DNA of 64,000 nucleotides from positions 62,001 through 126,000 of the forward strand of contig JAKUQR010000005.1 of NCBI GenBank assembly GCA_022450155.1. Direction: 5' to 3'. Position numbers and translations under genes: made by a program. Under the pieces are notes generated by a model that saw only the letters and a program-made list of their open reading frames with translations, ran no database searches and was not told the origin of the DNA. Positions 38,975 through 46,421 of the stretch are shown one piece after another (the stretch's first letter is position 1; each line of letters starts with the position of its first letter). Source of the stretch: Gammaproteobacteria bacterium. GTDB taxonomy: Bacteria > Pseudomonadota > Gammaproteobacteria > Arenicellales > UBA868.

Positions 38975-39928
38975 TTGAATCCTTCGCTACCAATTGTCGA
39001 CATTCGTTCTGGAACATCACCTATCGACGACCCAAGTGTCGCCCAACAACTGGATATGGCCCTTCAAAAACACGGCTTTTGCTACATCTCAGGTCATAAC
39101 ATAGCGACCGACAATATTGAAACGATATTCGACGCAACCCATCGCTTTCACGCGCTTCCAGAACCAGCCAAACAAAGCATCAAAATCAACCCATTTCACC
39201 GTGGCTACATTGGCTTCAACACCAGCACAGCTGTCACTTCTTCTGTTGAAAAACCAATCCGACCCAACTATTCCGAATCCTTTATGGCCATGCAGCCAGT
39301 CTTTCCTGATCACGCCCGATGGGGGACCGCGATTTTTGGGCCGAACCAATGGCCCAAACCTTTAATGCCAGCATTCAAAACCGAAGTCGAAAACTATTAT
39401 GACGCAATGGAATACCTCGCTCTTGAGTTGGTCCAAAGACTTGCAGTGGCGCTAGGACAAGATCAACTTATTTTCGATCAAGCATTCGATGATCCAACGG
39501 TCTTTCTAAGATTACTTCACTATCCTGCTGTAGCCGATTCAACGGCTGCGGACGGGTACGGTTCGGCACCACACACGGACCATGGATTTCTAACCCTCGT
39601 CTCTCAGGACCTTACCGGGGGACTGGAAGTACTCACCAGGGATAATCAATGGATACCAGCTGTACCGATTCCTGACACCTTTGTACTCAATGTTGCAGAT
39701 ATGCTGTCGTACTGGTCTGGTGGTCGTTGGCCTTCAACTCCTCATCGGGTTTCATTGAGCCCCAAGGAACGCTACTCGGTAGCATTCTTTTTCGATCCTA
39801 CCTTTGAGACACAAGTGCGGCCATTTCCGTCGCTCACCCGATCGGGCGGCAATGATTCGCCGGTTCATTACGGTAACTACCTTATGCATCGATTCAATAA
39901 CAACTACGACTACCGTTCCACACACTAA
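38975..39928 (+). CDS. 2-oxoglutarate/Fe(II)-dependent oxygenase, isopenicillin N synthase family
   Basis: This is a single-domain non-haem iron oxygenase. The iron ligands are visible as H200-x-D202 (APHTDHGFLTLVSQD) and H257 (STPHRVSLSP); the 2-oxoglutarate carboxylate would bind R266 and S268 (RYSVAFFFDP). The N-terminal DIOX region reads LPIVDIRSG and HGFCYISGHNI. The start is taken as TTG at 38975 with GGAG upstream, giving NPSLPIVDIRSG as in relatives; another TTG lies ten codons earlier. Bacterial members hydroxylate small molecules such as amino acids or act in ethylene formation; the substrate cannot be told. It converges with the serine hydrolase gene. Confidence 0.88.
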   Translation: MNPSLPIVDIRSGTSPIDDPSVAQQLDMALQKHGFCYISGHNIATDNIETIFDATHRFHALPEPAKQSIKINPFHRGYIGFNTSTAVTSSVEKPIRPNYSESFMAMQPVFPDHARWGTAIFGPNQWPKPLMPAFKTEVENYYDAMEYLALELVQRLAVALGQDQLIFDQAFDDPTVFLRLLHYPAVADSTAADGYGSAPHTDHGFLTLVSQDLTGGLEVLTRDNQWIPAVPIPDTFVLNVADMLSYWSGGRWPSTPHRVSLSPKERYSVAFFFDPTFETQVRPFPSLTRSGGNDSPVHYGNYLMHRFNNNYDYRSTH

Positions 39929-39959
39929 CTAATTTGAACACCAAACAACTGGCCGCAGA

Positions 39960-41090
39960 TTATGGGTGTACGATCGAATCCATCACCAACGCTGTAAAGT
40001 CGTTCATCGATCCAGCGTCGATCCAACGTACTACGACCACGAGATCATAATCAGGATCGATCCAGACATAATTTGCGCCAGCGCCATACGCGAATACACT
40101 TGACTCGCCCGCACCTGCGTACAAGCTCCGGTTGGAGTTCAACCACCAGAGAAAACCATAGTTTAGATTCAGTGGACACGGCGCAAATAGAGGGCCTAAG
40201 CAATGCTCGGGCAGAATCTCCACATCACCCCAACGACCATGTCGGCTGATCAACAGACCCATGCGGGCATGATCTAAAGAGCTGATCCATAGACCCCCAC
40301 CCCAATGGGCACCACCTGAAACACTCTGCACTAATCGACCCTTAATTTCGATGTAGGAATTCCTGTATCCGTGCCACTCCCAACTGTGACTTGCATCAAT
40401 AGGATCCATGATGTTTTTGCGCAAAACATCTGAGAGCGACGTTTCAAACAATCGGGTTAGGCACAACGCAACTAAATTTACCCGAACATCGTTGTATTCC
40501 CAGTAACCGCCTGGTTCCATCAACTGACGAGGCTGCCCCTTTTGACTGTGGTTCGCATCCGGTCCGACTTGTCGATTCCGATCTACCTGATCCGGCTTTG
40601 ACCACAAGGTACCTTCCCATTCACTTGTCTGCTGTAGGAGGTGACGCCAGGTGATTGCATTATTGTGATCCGAAGAAAACTCTTTCAACGAATCGTAGTC
40701 GCCTGCCAGATCGTCAAAATTTCTGATAAGACCATCTCGATATGCAATCGCAGCGCAAAGGCCTATATAACTTTTCGTCGCACTGAAAGTCGGGTCTACC
40801 CGCTCGATATCTCCCCACGACGCTACTATTTGTCCATGTCTAACAATCAAGCCTGCGGGTCCTCCGCGCGGCTTGAGTGGACCCAAGATCTCATTCCAGG
40901 GTGGAGGCTCTGAACTCGCAATCGCTTTTTGTTCTGATAGATCGTACAGCCAATCGGATTCATGCTGGCAGGCGAATTCAACCGCATGGTGAAGACCTGC
41001 CGCATTTATACCGATCGACGCCGGCTGGCAGCGTAACCAACTGTCAGCGGCGGGTGGCAGATAGTTCTCGGCGGTCAATTTTCTCAGCAA
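39960..41090 (-). CDS. Serine hydrolase of the beta-lactamase/DD-peptidase fold
   Basis: This protein of 376 residues belongs to the class C beta-lactamase-related group. The nucleophile motif is S103-A-T-K106 (FSATKSYIG), and a tyrosine motif stands at Y199-N-D (GYWEYNDVRVNLVAL). The C-terminal part has LNLNYGFLWWLN and AYGAGANYVWIDPDYDLVVVVRW as in family esterases and peptidases. No signal peptide is visible, so it is probably cytoplasmic and an esterase, amidase or peptidase rather than a true beta-lactamase. Neighbours do not point to a substrate. Confidence 0.88.
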   Translation of the reverse strand: MLRKLTAENYLPPAADSWLRCQPASIGINAAGLHHAVEFACQHESDWLYDLSEQKAIASSEPPPWNEILGPLKPRGGPAGLIVRHGQIVASWGDIERVDPTFSATKSYIGLCAAIAYRDGLIRNFDDLAGDYDSLKEFSSDHNNAITWRHLLQQTSEWEGTLWSKPDQVDRNRQVGPDANHSQKGQPRQLMEPGGYWEYNDVRVNLVALCLTRLFETSLSDVLRKNIMDPIDASHSWEWHGYRNSYIEIKGRLVQSVSGGAHWGGGLWISSLDHARMGLLISRHGRWGDVEILPEHCLGPLFAPCPLNLNYGFLWWLNSNRSLYAGAGESSVFAYGAGANYVWIDPDYDLVVVVRWIDAGSMNDFTALVMDSIVHP

Positions 41091-41159
41091 ACTTCTGCAA
41101 AAGGCCGTATTGACACTATCTGCTCAACCTGTTCTGGTTCCATTTTCTGAATCGCCTCG

Positions 41160-42125
41160 TTAAAGGCTCAGCAGAGTCTGTACTATTTCTGCAGTCACAT
41201 TACCCCCGGTTACAGCGGCGACTGTAGTGCGATCCTGATCAACTTTGCCGGAAAGAAAAGCGGCAGGCGCAACAGCGCCAGCAGGTTCTACCAAAAGCTT
41301 TCCCCGATAAAGTAACGACCTAAATGATGCAGCTATATCTTTTTCCGAAACCAGAACCACATCATCTAAATATTCCTGAAGATGATGGAATGGATACGCA
41401 CCTGGAAACCGGGCGGACAACCCATCCGCAATGGTATCCCAGTGACTAAGCGTTACAGGTTCGCCAGCTTTCCTCGACAAAAAGTACGCATTTGCACCTT
41501 CAGGCTGAACACCAATAATCCTGACGCGTGGTGAGCTCAGTTTCACCGCTGTCGCAATTCCGGCAGCTACACCGCCGCTCGAGACCGGCACGAGTATTTG
41601 TTCTACTCCCGGGGCATCCTCAATTACTTCGAGGCCTATGCTGCCGTGACCCGCGACTACTGGCGGGTACTCCCATGTATCTATTGAGGTCATATCTCGA
41701 TCGCTAGCGATAGCCTCGACTGTTGGCTGCCGATTCAGTGCGTCCCGGCCACAGAAAACAACTTCAGCACCGAGTTCTTGAGTGGCTGATACTTTATAAG
41801 TGCTGGTCTGGTCGAGCATCACCACGACCACGGACACGCCCAGCTGGGCACCCGCAAATGCGAAGGCTTGCGCGAAATTGCCCGAAGAAGCGAGTACGAT
41901 ACCCCGCTTCCGTTCCAATTCGCTGAGAGACCTAATCACATTGAAAGCAGCACGAACTTTATATGCACCGGTCACCTGAAGACATTCGGCTTTGAGGAAC
42001 AGTTTTTCATGGCCAATATCACGTGGCTCAGGTGCCAGCGGTAATACTGGCGTTCTTCGAACAACAGAAGGCAACGCATCCCGTGCCGCCTCAATATCAT
42101 GCAAAGTTGTCAAAGTTACTTTCAT
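41160..42125 (-). CDS. Threonine dehydratase-like PLP enzyme (fold type II)
   Basis: The 321 residues carry the fold-type II PLP signatures: lysine K56 in LQVTGAYKVRAAFN, the substrate loop ASSGNFAQAFAFAGAQLGV and the glycine-rich phosphate site VPVSSGGVAAGIATA. It lacks the C-terminal ACT-like domain of biosynthetic IlvA, so a catabolic threonine/serine dehydratase, or a related racemase or hydroxy-amino-acid dehydratase, is likely. It stands in the cluster of unrelated single enzymes near the tRNA-Leu gene, upstream of the serine hydrolase and in the same direction. Confidence 0.9.
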   Translation of the reverse strand: MKVTLTTLHDIEAARDALPSVVRRTPVLPLAPEPRDIGHEKLFLKAECLQVTGAYKVRAAFNVIRSLSELERKRGIVLASSGNFAQAFAFAGAQLGVSVVVVMLDQTSTYKVSATQELGAEVVFCGRDALNRQPTVEAIASDRDMTSIDTWEYPPVVAGHGSIGLEVIEDAPGVEQILVPVSSGGVAAGIATAVKLSSPRVRIIGVQPEGANAYFLSRKAGEPVTLSHWDTIADGLSARFPGAYPFHHLQEYLDDVVLVSEKDIAASFRSLLYRGKLLVEPAGAVAPAAFLSGKVDQDRTTVAAVTGGNVTAEIVQTLLSL

Positions 42126-42214
42126 CTCAGAGAGAATACCCTTCTACCGTAGCTCTGCCAATGTTCCGACCACACTTAACGATTCTATATTGTTAAGCAA
42201 CCGGATTGAATTTT

Positions 42215-42244
42215 ATGACGTCAGTACGAAGAAAGCGCTAGAAT
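42215..42244 (+). promoter_or_regulatory. Putative promoter of tRNA-Leu
   Basis: ATGACG (-35 like) and TAGAAT (-10 like) are spaced by 18 bases. Transcription would begin about ten bases before the mature tRNA. The boxes match consensus only partly. Confidence 0.45.
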
Positions 42245-42261
42245 TTGCGAAAGGGGAATAG

Positions 42262-42348
42262 GCCGGAGTGGTGAAATTGGTATACACGAGGGATTCAAAA
42301 TCCCTTGCACGAAAGTGCGTGCCGGTTCGAGTCCGGCCTCCGGTACCA
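42262..42348 (+). tRNA. tRNA-Leu (anticodon CAA)
   Basis: This is an 87-base class II tRNA gene with encoded CCA. The acceptor stem pairs GCCGGAG with CTCCGGT (one G-U at the end). The anticodon arm is AGGGA-TTCAAAA-TCCCT, which puts CAA at positions 34-36 after U33, so it reads UUG. The long variable arm GCAC-GAAA-GTGC is typical of leucine tRNAs, and the T arm GCCGG-TTCGAGT-CCGGC is perfect. It stands alone, with no other tRNA or integrase nearby. Confidence 0.97.
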
Positions 42349-42442
42349 ATTCAGCGATCGATTTATGGCCATGCCCAATTGAGCAAATAGTTAGTTACCT
42401 TGTTTGCCAGGATTTGGTTATAACTGTGATTGTCGTTGCTAA

Positions 42443-42460
42443 GTTTCAGATTACTGAAAC
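42443..42460. repeat. Inverted repeat between tRNA-Leu and the VOC gene
   Basis: GTTTCAG and CTGAAAC are exact inverted 7-mers around ATTA, 28 bases before the start of the VOC gene. It may be an operator for that gene; no T-run follows. The 139-base gap holds nothing else recognisable. Confidence 0.5.
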
Positions 42461-42487
42461 CACATCTACCTAAAACACGAACCGTGG

Positions 42488-42865
42488 ATGACACTTATGA
42501 AGGGATACATAACAGTTGGCACCAATGATCTGACACGCTCGGCAGCATTCTATGAAGCTTTGTTTGAGGAACTCGGTTTTTCCCGACAACGTGAATACCC
42601 CGGAAAGGCTGTCTACTTTGGCACCGAGGATGATGTTCAGTTGGTAGTAATTACGCCGGCTGACGGCCGACCCGCCACGGCGGGTAATGGCACGATGGTT
42701 GCATTGAATGTCGACAGTCAGGAACAAGTCCAGCGACTGCATGCTCGTGCTATTGATCTAGGCGCAAGCGATGAAGGCGCGCCAGGGCCGAGAGGCAGCG
42801 ACACATTTTATGGTGCTTATTTCCGCGACCCGGACGGCAACAAGATTGCCTTCTATCTGCGTTGA
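42488..42865 (+). CDS. VOC-family (glyoxalase/bleomycin-resistance fold) protein
   Basis: This small protein of 125 residues has the vicinal oxygen chelate fold with two beta-alpha-beta-beta-beta units: GYITVGTNDLTRSAAFYEALF at the start and YGAYFRDPDGNKIAFYLR at the end. Metal ligands are hard to assign; the usual N-terminal histidine is replaced in YITVGTND, so it may not be a glyoxalase. Family members include lyases, dioxygenases and drug-binding proteins. An ATG three codons in is an alternative start. The DapA-family gene follows closely and could be cotranscribed. Confidence 0.87.
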   Translation: MTLMKGYITVGTNDLTRSAAFYEALFEELGFSRQREYPGKAVYFGTEDDVQLVVITPADGRPATAGNGTMVALNVDSQEQVQRLHARAIDLGASDEGAPGPRGSDTFYGAYFRDPDGNKIAFYLR

Positions 42866-42906
42866 AATGTCCCCTGGGACAAAACCAGACTAGGCAAAAC
42901 GACACT

Positions 42907-43839
42907 ATGAACCCCATCCAAGCTGAATCTAACCCGAGAAACAGGTTTGCGGGCGTGTTCCCGGCCAACCCGACACCTGTCACGGATAACGGCGACATTC
43001 ATGAGAAGGGCCTGAGGGCTGTTTTAGAAGACAACATGGCCTACGGTGTTCACGGTTTCTGGGTCGCTGGAACATCGGGTGAAGGCCCTTTATTGTCCGA
43101 TGCGCAAAGGGACACTGTGGCCAGAATTGCCGGAGAGACTACCCGGGGCCGCGCCTTATCGATAATGCACGTCGGCGCGATCACTACCCATAGCGCTAAA
43201 AAAGGGGCACAAAGTGCTGCGCGGGGCGGTTGTGCAGCCATAGCTTGTCTTCCGCCCTTTCTGATACGCGCAAGTAATTCCTCCATCATCGATCACTATA
43301 AGGCCGTGGCAGACAGTGCTGAGGGGCTACCACTTTTCGCCTACAATCTCCCACAATTGACTCGGGTGGAATTCGATCGAAACCTGATGGAATCTCTGCG
43401 CAGTGAAGTACCCAGTCTGATCGGCCTCAAACATTCGGCCCACGATCTATCGATGATTCGACACTGGCTCGATATGGGACTGGCGTGCTTTTCCGGGTTC
43501 GGCCATTTGCCACTGCCTGCATTGGCCATGGGTGCTGTCGGCACTGTTGACGCGCCTTTATCAATCTCACCCTGGTTGTACGTCGAACTGTACGACGCGT
43601 GGAAAGCAGGGGACCTGGACACGGCCAGAGCTAAACAGCAGGAGATCCAAGCGGTTGCAAACCTGACAGCGCGCTACGACGCTGTCTCAGATGTCGGCAA
43701 AACAATTCTTGGGCAGCGCCTGGGTATCGACTGTGGTCGAGCCATCCTCCCCAATAACCGCCTGACCAGTGATCAATGCCGTGATGTGCTCGAAACTGCA
43801 AAATCTATGGGGATTCTTCGTACTGATGTCGCCGCTTAA
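42907..43839 (+). CDS. Dihydrodipicolinate synthase/N-acetylneuraminate lyase family aldolase
   Basis: This is a class I aldolase of the DapA superfamily, 310 residues from the chosen ATG. The family motif GTSGEGP at 55-61, the tyrosine Y146 in FAYNLPQ and the Schiff-base lysine K175 in LIGLKHS are present. It is not a clear DapA: the context has no lysine genes and the sequence around the substrate site differs, so a keto-sugar-acid or pyruvate-dependent aldolase/lyase is also possible. The frame continues to a TTG 15 codons earlier that overlaps the VOC stop. Placement after the VOC gene suggests one transcript. Confidence 0.88.
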   Translation: MNPIQAESNPRNRFAGVFPANPTPVTDNGDIHEKGLRAVLEDNMAYGVHGFWVAGTSGEGPLLSDAQRDTVARIAGETTRGRALSIMHVGAITTHSAKKGAQSAARGGCAAIACLPPFLIRASNSSIIDHYKAVADSAEGLPLFAYNLPQLTRVEFDRNLMESLRSEVPSLIGLKHSAHDLSMIRHWLDMGLACFSGFGHLPLPALAMGAVGTVDAPLSISPWLYVELYDAWKAGDLDTARAKQQEIQAVANLTARYDAVSDVGKTILGQRLGIDCGRAILPNNRLTSDQCRDVLETAKSMGILRTDVAA

Positions 43840-43899
43840 TGGTGGTGCAACGTTCCACCTCAGACGAGTACTAGGACACTACAGATTCAACACTCAGTC

Positions 43900-44469
43900 A
43901 TGAAATTCCTATTCGATATTTTTCCCTTAGTGCTTTTTTTTGGCGCCTATAAGGTGTACGGCATTTACGTCGCAACAGCGACCGCTATCGTCGCCAGTAT
44001 CGCTCAAGTTTCAGTATTTTGGTGGCGAAATCGGCGGTTTGAAACCATGCATCTGATCACCCTAGGTGTGATTGTTCTGTTTGGCGGCCTTACTCTTTTC
44101 TTTAGAGACGATACCTTCATCAAGTGGAAACCAAGTATCATCAACTGGCTATTTTCAGTGCTTATCCTGGGCAGTCTGTTGACTGGCCGACGGACAGCAC
44201 TGGAGGCTCTGCTGGGTGCAAGCTTGACCCTGCCCGACAGAATATGGCGCAATGTCAATCTCAGCTGGGGTCTTTTCTTCTTGATCGTTGGACTGCTGAA
44301 TGTATACATCGCCTTTTATTATCGCCCGGAACTCAGCGAACAGGTTCGGACTGATTTCTGGGTCAACTTTAAGGTCTTTGGTCTGATGGGGCTGACCCTG
44401 GTATTTGCCATGGGCCAGATGCTGTGTATTGCAAAATACCTAAAACCAGAACACGACGAGAATCTGTAA
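43900..44469 (+). CDS. yciB: Inner-membrane septation protein YciB
   Basis: YciB (intracellular septation protein A, IspZ) is a polytopic inner-membrane protein linked to cell-envelope integrity and division. The 189 residues start MKFLFDIFPLVLFFGAYKVYGIYVATA and have five or six membrane segments. The family blocks KWKPSIINWLFSVLILGS, NLSWGLFFLIVGLLNVYIAF and WVNFKVFGLMGLTLVF are all present. The bolA-family gene follows after six bases, as in many relatives. Confidence 0.95.
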   Translation: MKFLFDIFPLVLFFGAYKVYGIYVATATAIVASIAQVSVFWWRNRRFETMHLITLGVIVLFGGLTLFFRDDTFIKWKPSIINWLFSVLILGSLLTGRRTALEALLGASLTLPDRIWRNVNLSWGLFFLIVGLLNVYIAFYYRPELSEQVRTDFWVNFKVFGLMGLTLVFAMGQMLCIAKYLKPEHDENL

Positions 44470-44475
44470 TTACAC

Positions 44476-44805
44476 ATGGCACACTCGACCGATGATCCTC
44501 AGCCAACGGCCGATACCGGCCTGACGGAAAACGCCCTCATGAAAAGTGCTGAGATGGTCCGTGAGCGACTGTACCAGGATCTGGCGGCAGATTTTGTTGA
44601 GGTAGAGGATCAGAGTCATCTCCACGCAGGTCACTCTGGCGCTGCAGCTGGAGGTCGCCACTTTGAGGTGGTCGTGGTTTCAAAAGCGTTCGAAGGACTG
44701 GCAACTCTGGCACGACACCGACTCGTTTATCAGGCAATGGGAGATGCCATGGCACAGGACATTCATGCCCTGAGTATAAAAGCCTATGCGCCCGGCGAAG
44801 TCTAG
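44476..44805 (+). CDS. BolA-family protein
   Basis: BolA proteins work with monothiol glutaredoxins in iron-sulfur and stress physiology. The 109 residues contain the family core: DFVEVEDQSHLHAGH, then GGRHFEVVVVSKAFEGLATLARHRLVY and HALSIKAYAPGE. The first 20 residues are a hydrophilic extension compared with E. coli BolA. It is coupled to yciB by a six-base gap. Confidence 0.94.
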   Translation: MAHSTDDPQPTADTGLTENALMKSAEMVRERLYQDLAADFVEVEDQSHLHAGHSGAAAGGRHFEVVVVSKAFEGLATLARHRLVYQAMGDAMAQDIHALSIKAYAPGEV

Positions 44806-44863
44806 AAAGATATATTGGATTGCCCCTAATCATCCTTTTTCAAGATGATGACTGACATCTCGG

Positions 44864-45988
44864 GTGGATAAAGCAAGTACAGTGGCGAATACAACGCCCC
44901 TTTATGCGTTACATTGTGAACTCGATGCCAAGATCGTTGAGTTCGCGAACTACCAGATGCCCCTCAATTACCCATCCGGCATCATCAAAGAACACCGTCA
45001 CGTTCGCGAATCTGCAGGTCTGTTCGATGTCTCTCACATGGGTCAGATCAAAGTCACCGGCGATAGTGCTGCCGAATTACTTGAATCGCTACTGCCCACC
45101 GATCTCAGCCACCTCGATGTCGGGCGTCAGCGCTACAGCTTCTTAACGCTGGACACAGGTGGAATTCTTGATGACCTGATGATTTCAAGATTTGAAGACC
45201 ACTATCTTCTGGTCGTCAACGCATCAAACAAACACCAGGACTTCAACCATATCGCCGGTAGGCTTCCAGCAGACTGTACAGCTGAGCTCTTGGATAATCG
45301 TTCTCTCCTGGCACTACAGGGCCCTCTCGCCAGAGAGGTCATGTCACGGTTGTGCCCAGATCTTACGACCATGCGATTTATGGATACTATGGACGCTGAG
45401 ATCGAAGGCATTAAATGTCAGGCATTCTGTAGCGGCTATACAGGCGAAGATGGTTTCGAGCTTGCGACAAATAAGGACGATGCATTGAAGCTTGCCCAGT
45501 TACTGCTCGATCAAACCGAAGTGCAACCCGCGGGACTCGGTGCTCGGGATTGCTTGCGCCTGGAAGCGGGCTTATGTCTGCATGGCAATGACATTCACCC
45601 AAACATCACACCAGTAGCGGCGGGTCTGTCCTGGGCAATCCCCGCAAGCCGCCGGAAAGGTGGCTCCAAATCTGGTGGCTTCCCGGGTTCGGAGCCCATA
45701 TTGCTGGAACTCGAAAATGGCCCCTCACTCACCCGGGTGGGGATTCAGCCTGAGGGGCGGGCACCCGTGCGCGCGCACTCTGAAATCGTAAACCCAACAG
45801 GTGAACCAGTCGGCGAGGTTTCCAGCGGGAGTTATGGGCCGACCGTCGGCAGACCGATCGCGATGGGTTATGTCAGATCCACTTGCAGCGCGGTTGGCAC
45901 CGATCTTCGGGCCATCGTGCGAGGTAAGCCTCTTAGCGTTAAGATTTGCCCCTTACCTTTTATAAAACATAACTACAGACGACACTAA
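44864..45988 (+). CDS. gcvT: Glycine cleavage system T protein (aminomethyltransferase)
   Basis: GcvT moves the methylene group from lipoyl-bound aminomethyl on GcvH to tetrahydrofolate and releases ammonia. The 374 residues show MPLNYPSGIIKEHRHVRESAGLFDVSHMGQ in blocks, LLALQGPLA, GYTGEDGFEL, LGARDCLRLEAGLCLHGND and the C-terminal beta-barrel region GYVRS. The start used is GTG with a weak ribosome-binding site; a second GTG six codons later is possible. It opens the operon gcvT-gcvH-gcvP-lipA. There is no room upstream for a glycine riboswitch: only 58 bp separate it from the bolA gene. Confidence 0.96.
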   Translation: MDKASTVANTTPLYALHCELDAKIVEFANYQMPLNYPSGIIKEHRHVRESAGLFDVSHMGQIKVTGDSAAELLESLLPTDLSHLDVGRQRYSFLTLDTGGILDDLMISRFEDHYLLVVNASNKHQDFNHIAGRLPADCTAELLDNRSLLALQGPLAREVMSRLCPDLTTMRFMDTMDAEIEGIKCQAFCSGYTGEDGFELATNKDDALKLAQLLLDQTEVQPAGLGARDCLRLEAGLCLHGNDIHPNITPVAAGLSWAIPASRRKGGSKSGGFPGSEPILLELENGPSLTRVGIQPEGRAPVRAHSEIVNPTGEPVGEVSSGSYGPTVGRPIAMGYVRSTCSAVGTDLRAIVRGKPLSVKICPLPFIKHNYRRH

Positions 45989-46011
45989 ATTACTACAGGA
46001 GCTGATCCAGT

Positions 46012-46389
46012 ATGAGCGATCTACGATATACGAACGACCACGAATGGGCGCGCCTGGTAGGTGACCTTGTGACCGTCGGAATTACAGACTATGCACAGGA
46101 TCAACTGGGGGAGCTGGTTTACGTTGAGCTTCCAGCCGTTGGCACGGCCGTTAATCAGGGCGATGAGGCCGCCGTTATCGAATCTGTGAAGGCCGCCGGA
46201 GACGTCAAGTCACCGGTCACGGGAACGATCCTTGAAGTCAATGATTCACTCAACGATGCACCCGAATCAGTTAATGACGACCCTACAGGTGAAGGCTGGT
46301 TTTACAAAATAAAAATAGCAGACACTTCAGAGTTAGATAGCTTGTTGTCCGAGTCAGCCTATAACACCATGATTTCTGAACTAACCTGA
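46012..46389 (+). CDS. gcvH: Glycine cleavage system H protein
   Basis: GcvH is the lipoyl carrier that shuttles the aminomethyl group between GcvP, GcvT and the lipoamide dehydrogenase. The protein of 125 residues starts YTNDHEWARL and has the lipoylation lysine K60 in ESVKAAGDVKSPVTG, plus the C-terminal GEGWFYKI block. The ribosome-binding site AGGAG is good. It lies 23 bp after gcvT. Confidence 0.98.
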   Translation: MSDLRYTNDHEWARLVGDLVTVGITDYAQDQLGELVYVELPAVGTAVNQGDEAAVIESVKAAGDVKSPVTGTILEVNDSLNDAPESVNDDPTGEGWFYKIKIADTSELDSLLSESAYNTMISELT

Positions 46390-46421
46390 TCCGCCGCGCT
46401 TGAATTATCTAAGGGGGAACA

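Noticed and set aside
39960-41090. True antibiotic-resistance beta-lactamase
   Set aside because: No signal peptide is visible and the motifs fit the broad esterase/peptidase relatives as well.
44806-44863. Glycine riboswitch upstream of gcvT
   Set aside because: Only 58 bp are available and no conserved glycine-aptamer core is visible.
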